In this document: positions 39,823 to 39,913 of the stretch, piece after piece
How the letters are laid out: the number at the start of each line of letters is the position of its first letter
Numbering within the stretch: position 1 is the first letter of the stretch
From: Acanthamoeba sp. SK_2022b
Lineage: Eukaryota > Discosea > Longamoebia > Acanthamoebidae
Assembly (NCBI GenBank): GCA_027943245.1
Contig: JANDJZ010000475.1
Location: 1-39,913, forward strand
DNA: 39,913 nt
Direction: 5' to 3'
The notes under the pieces: model-generated
What the model was told of the DNA's origin: nothing
Database searches by the model: none
The model's input: only the letters and a program-made list of their open reading frames with translations
Position numbers and translations under genes: made by a program

Positions 39823-39913
39823 ATGACCCTTACGCTGCGGAGGTCGCTGCTGCTACTCTTGGTGGGGGCCTTAATCACCTTGTATGTTTATCTCTCCAGC
39901 ACCGACGTCCAGG
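39823..39913 (+). CDS. Partial gene with N-terminal signal anchor, cut by the window end
   Basis: From ATG 39823, 30 codons are visible before the window ends. They encode a basic start (MTLTLRR) and one hydrophobic span (SLLLLLVGALITLYVYLS), the pattern of a type II membrane protein such as many Golgi glycosyltransferases, or of a signal peptide. The identity cannot be told from this fragment. It lies in the same direction as the pyruvyl transferase fusion. Confidence 0.55.
   Translation, partial: MTLTLRRSLLLLLVGALITLYVYLSSTDVQ

Noticed and set aside
1..39913. tRNA, rRNA or CRISPR arrays
   Set aside because: No cloverleaf-type B-box segments, ribosomal motifs or regularly spaced direct repeats were seen by eye; a tRNAscan-type search would settle the tRNA question.

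Overview
This window is nuclear DNA from an intron-rich eukaryote, most likely a free-living amoebozoan of the Acanthamoeba/Balamuthia type. I infer this from the protein families (CH-IQ-DH-PH RhoGEF, kelch and RCC1 repeat proteins, F-box/ankyrin protein, large NAD-type glutamate dehydrogenase, TALE homeodomain), the dense packing on both strands, the short GT-AG introns (mostly 37-180 nt) and microsatellites inside introns. The exact species cannot be fixed from sequence alone. Every multi-exon model given here was checked by hand so that exon lengths and intron phases sum to a whole number of codons.

Left half (1-19.5 kb). A GT4-family glycosyltransferase and a ~1209-residue RhoGEF lie on the minus strand. 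A plus-strand mitochondrial-type proline dehydrogenase follows, then tail-to-tail a minus-strand NAD-specific glutamate dehydrogenase; these two act in the same proline-to-glutamate-to-2-oxoglutarate route. Next come a 143-residue unknown protein (minus) and, 80 bp away and divergent, a TALE homeobox gene (plus). Then two divergently transcribed kelch-repeat type I membrane proteins share a 101-bp intergenic region.

Middle (21.6-31.3 kb). An A/C-rich non-LTR retrotransposon of about 7.75 kb (APE endonuclease, reverse transcriptase, RNase H, poly(A) tail) is bounded by a 16-bp target-site duplication. It landed just upstream of the start codon of a Harbinger/DDE_Tnp_4-type transposase gene. 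The LINE copy looks dead (a frame change in ORF1 and a stop inside the RT domain), whereas the transposase keeps its DDE triad.

Right part (31.5-39.9 kb). A RhoGAP-like/F-box/ankyrin protein (plus) converges with an RCC1-repeat protein (minus). Divergent from the latter is the most interesting gene of the window: one protein joining a plastid-phosphate-translocator-like (TPT/PPT) membrane domain to a polysaccharide pyruvyl transferase. Since pyruvyl transferases use phosphoenolpyruvate, this looks like a donor importer fused to the enzyme that consumes the donor, probably for pyruvylating glycans in the Golgi lumen. The window ends in the first codons of a gene with an N-terminal signal anchor.

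No rRNA, tRNA or CRISPR array was recognised. Positions 1-643 and 8214-8993 hold no gene I can support.
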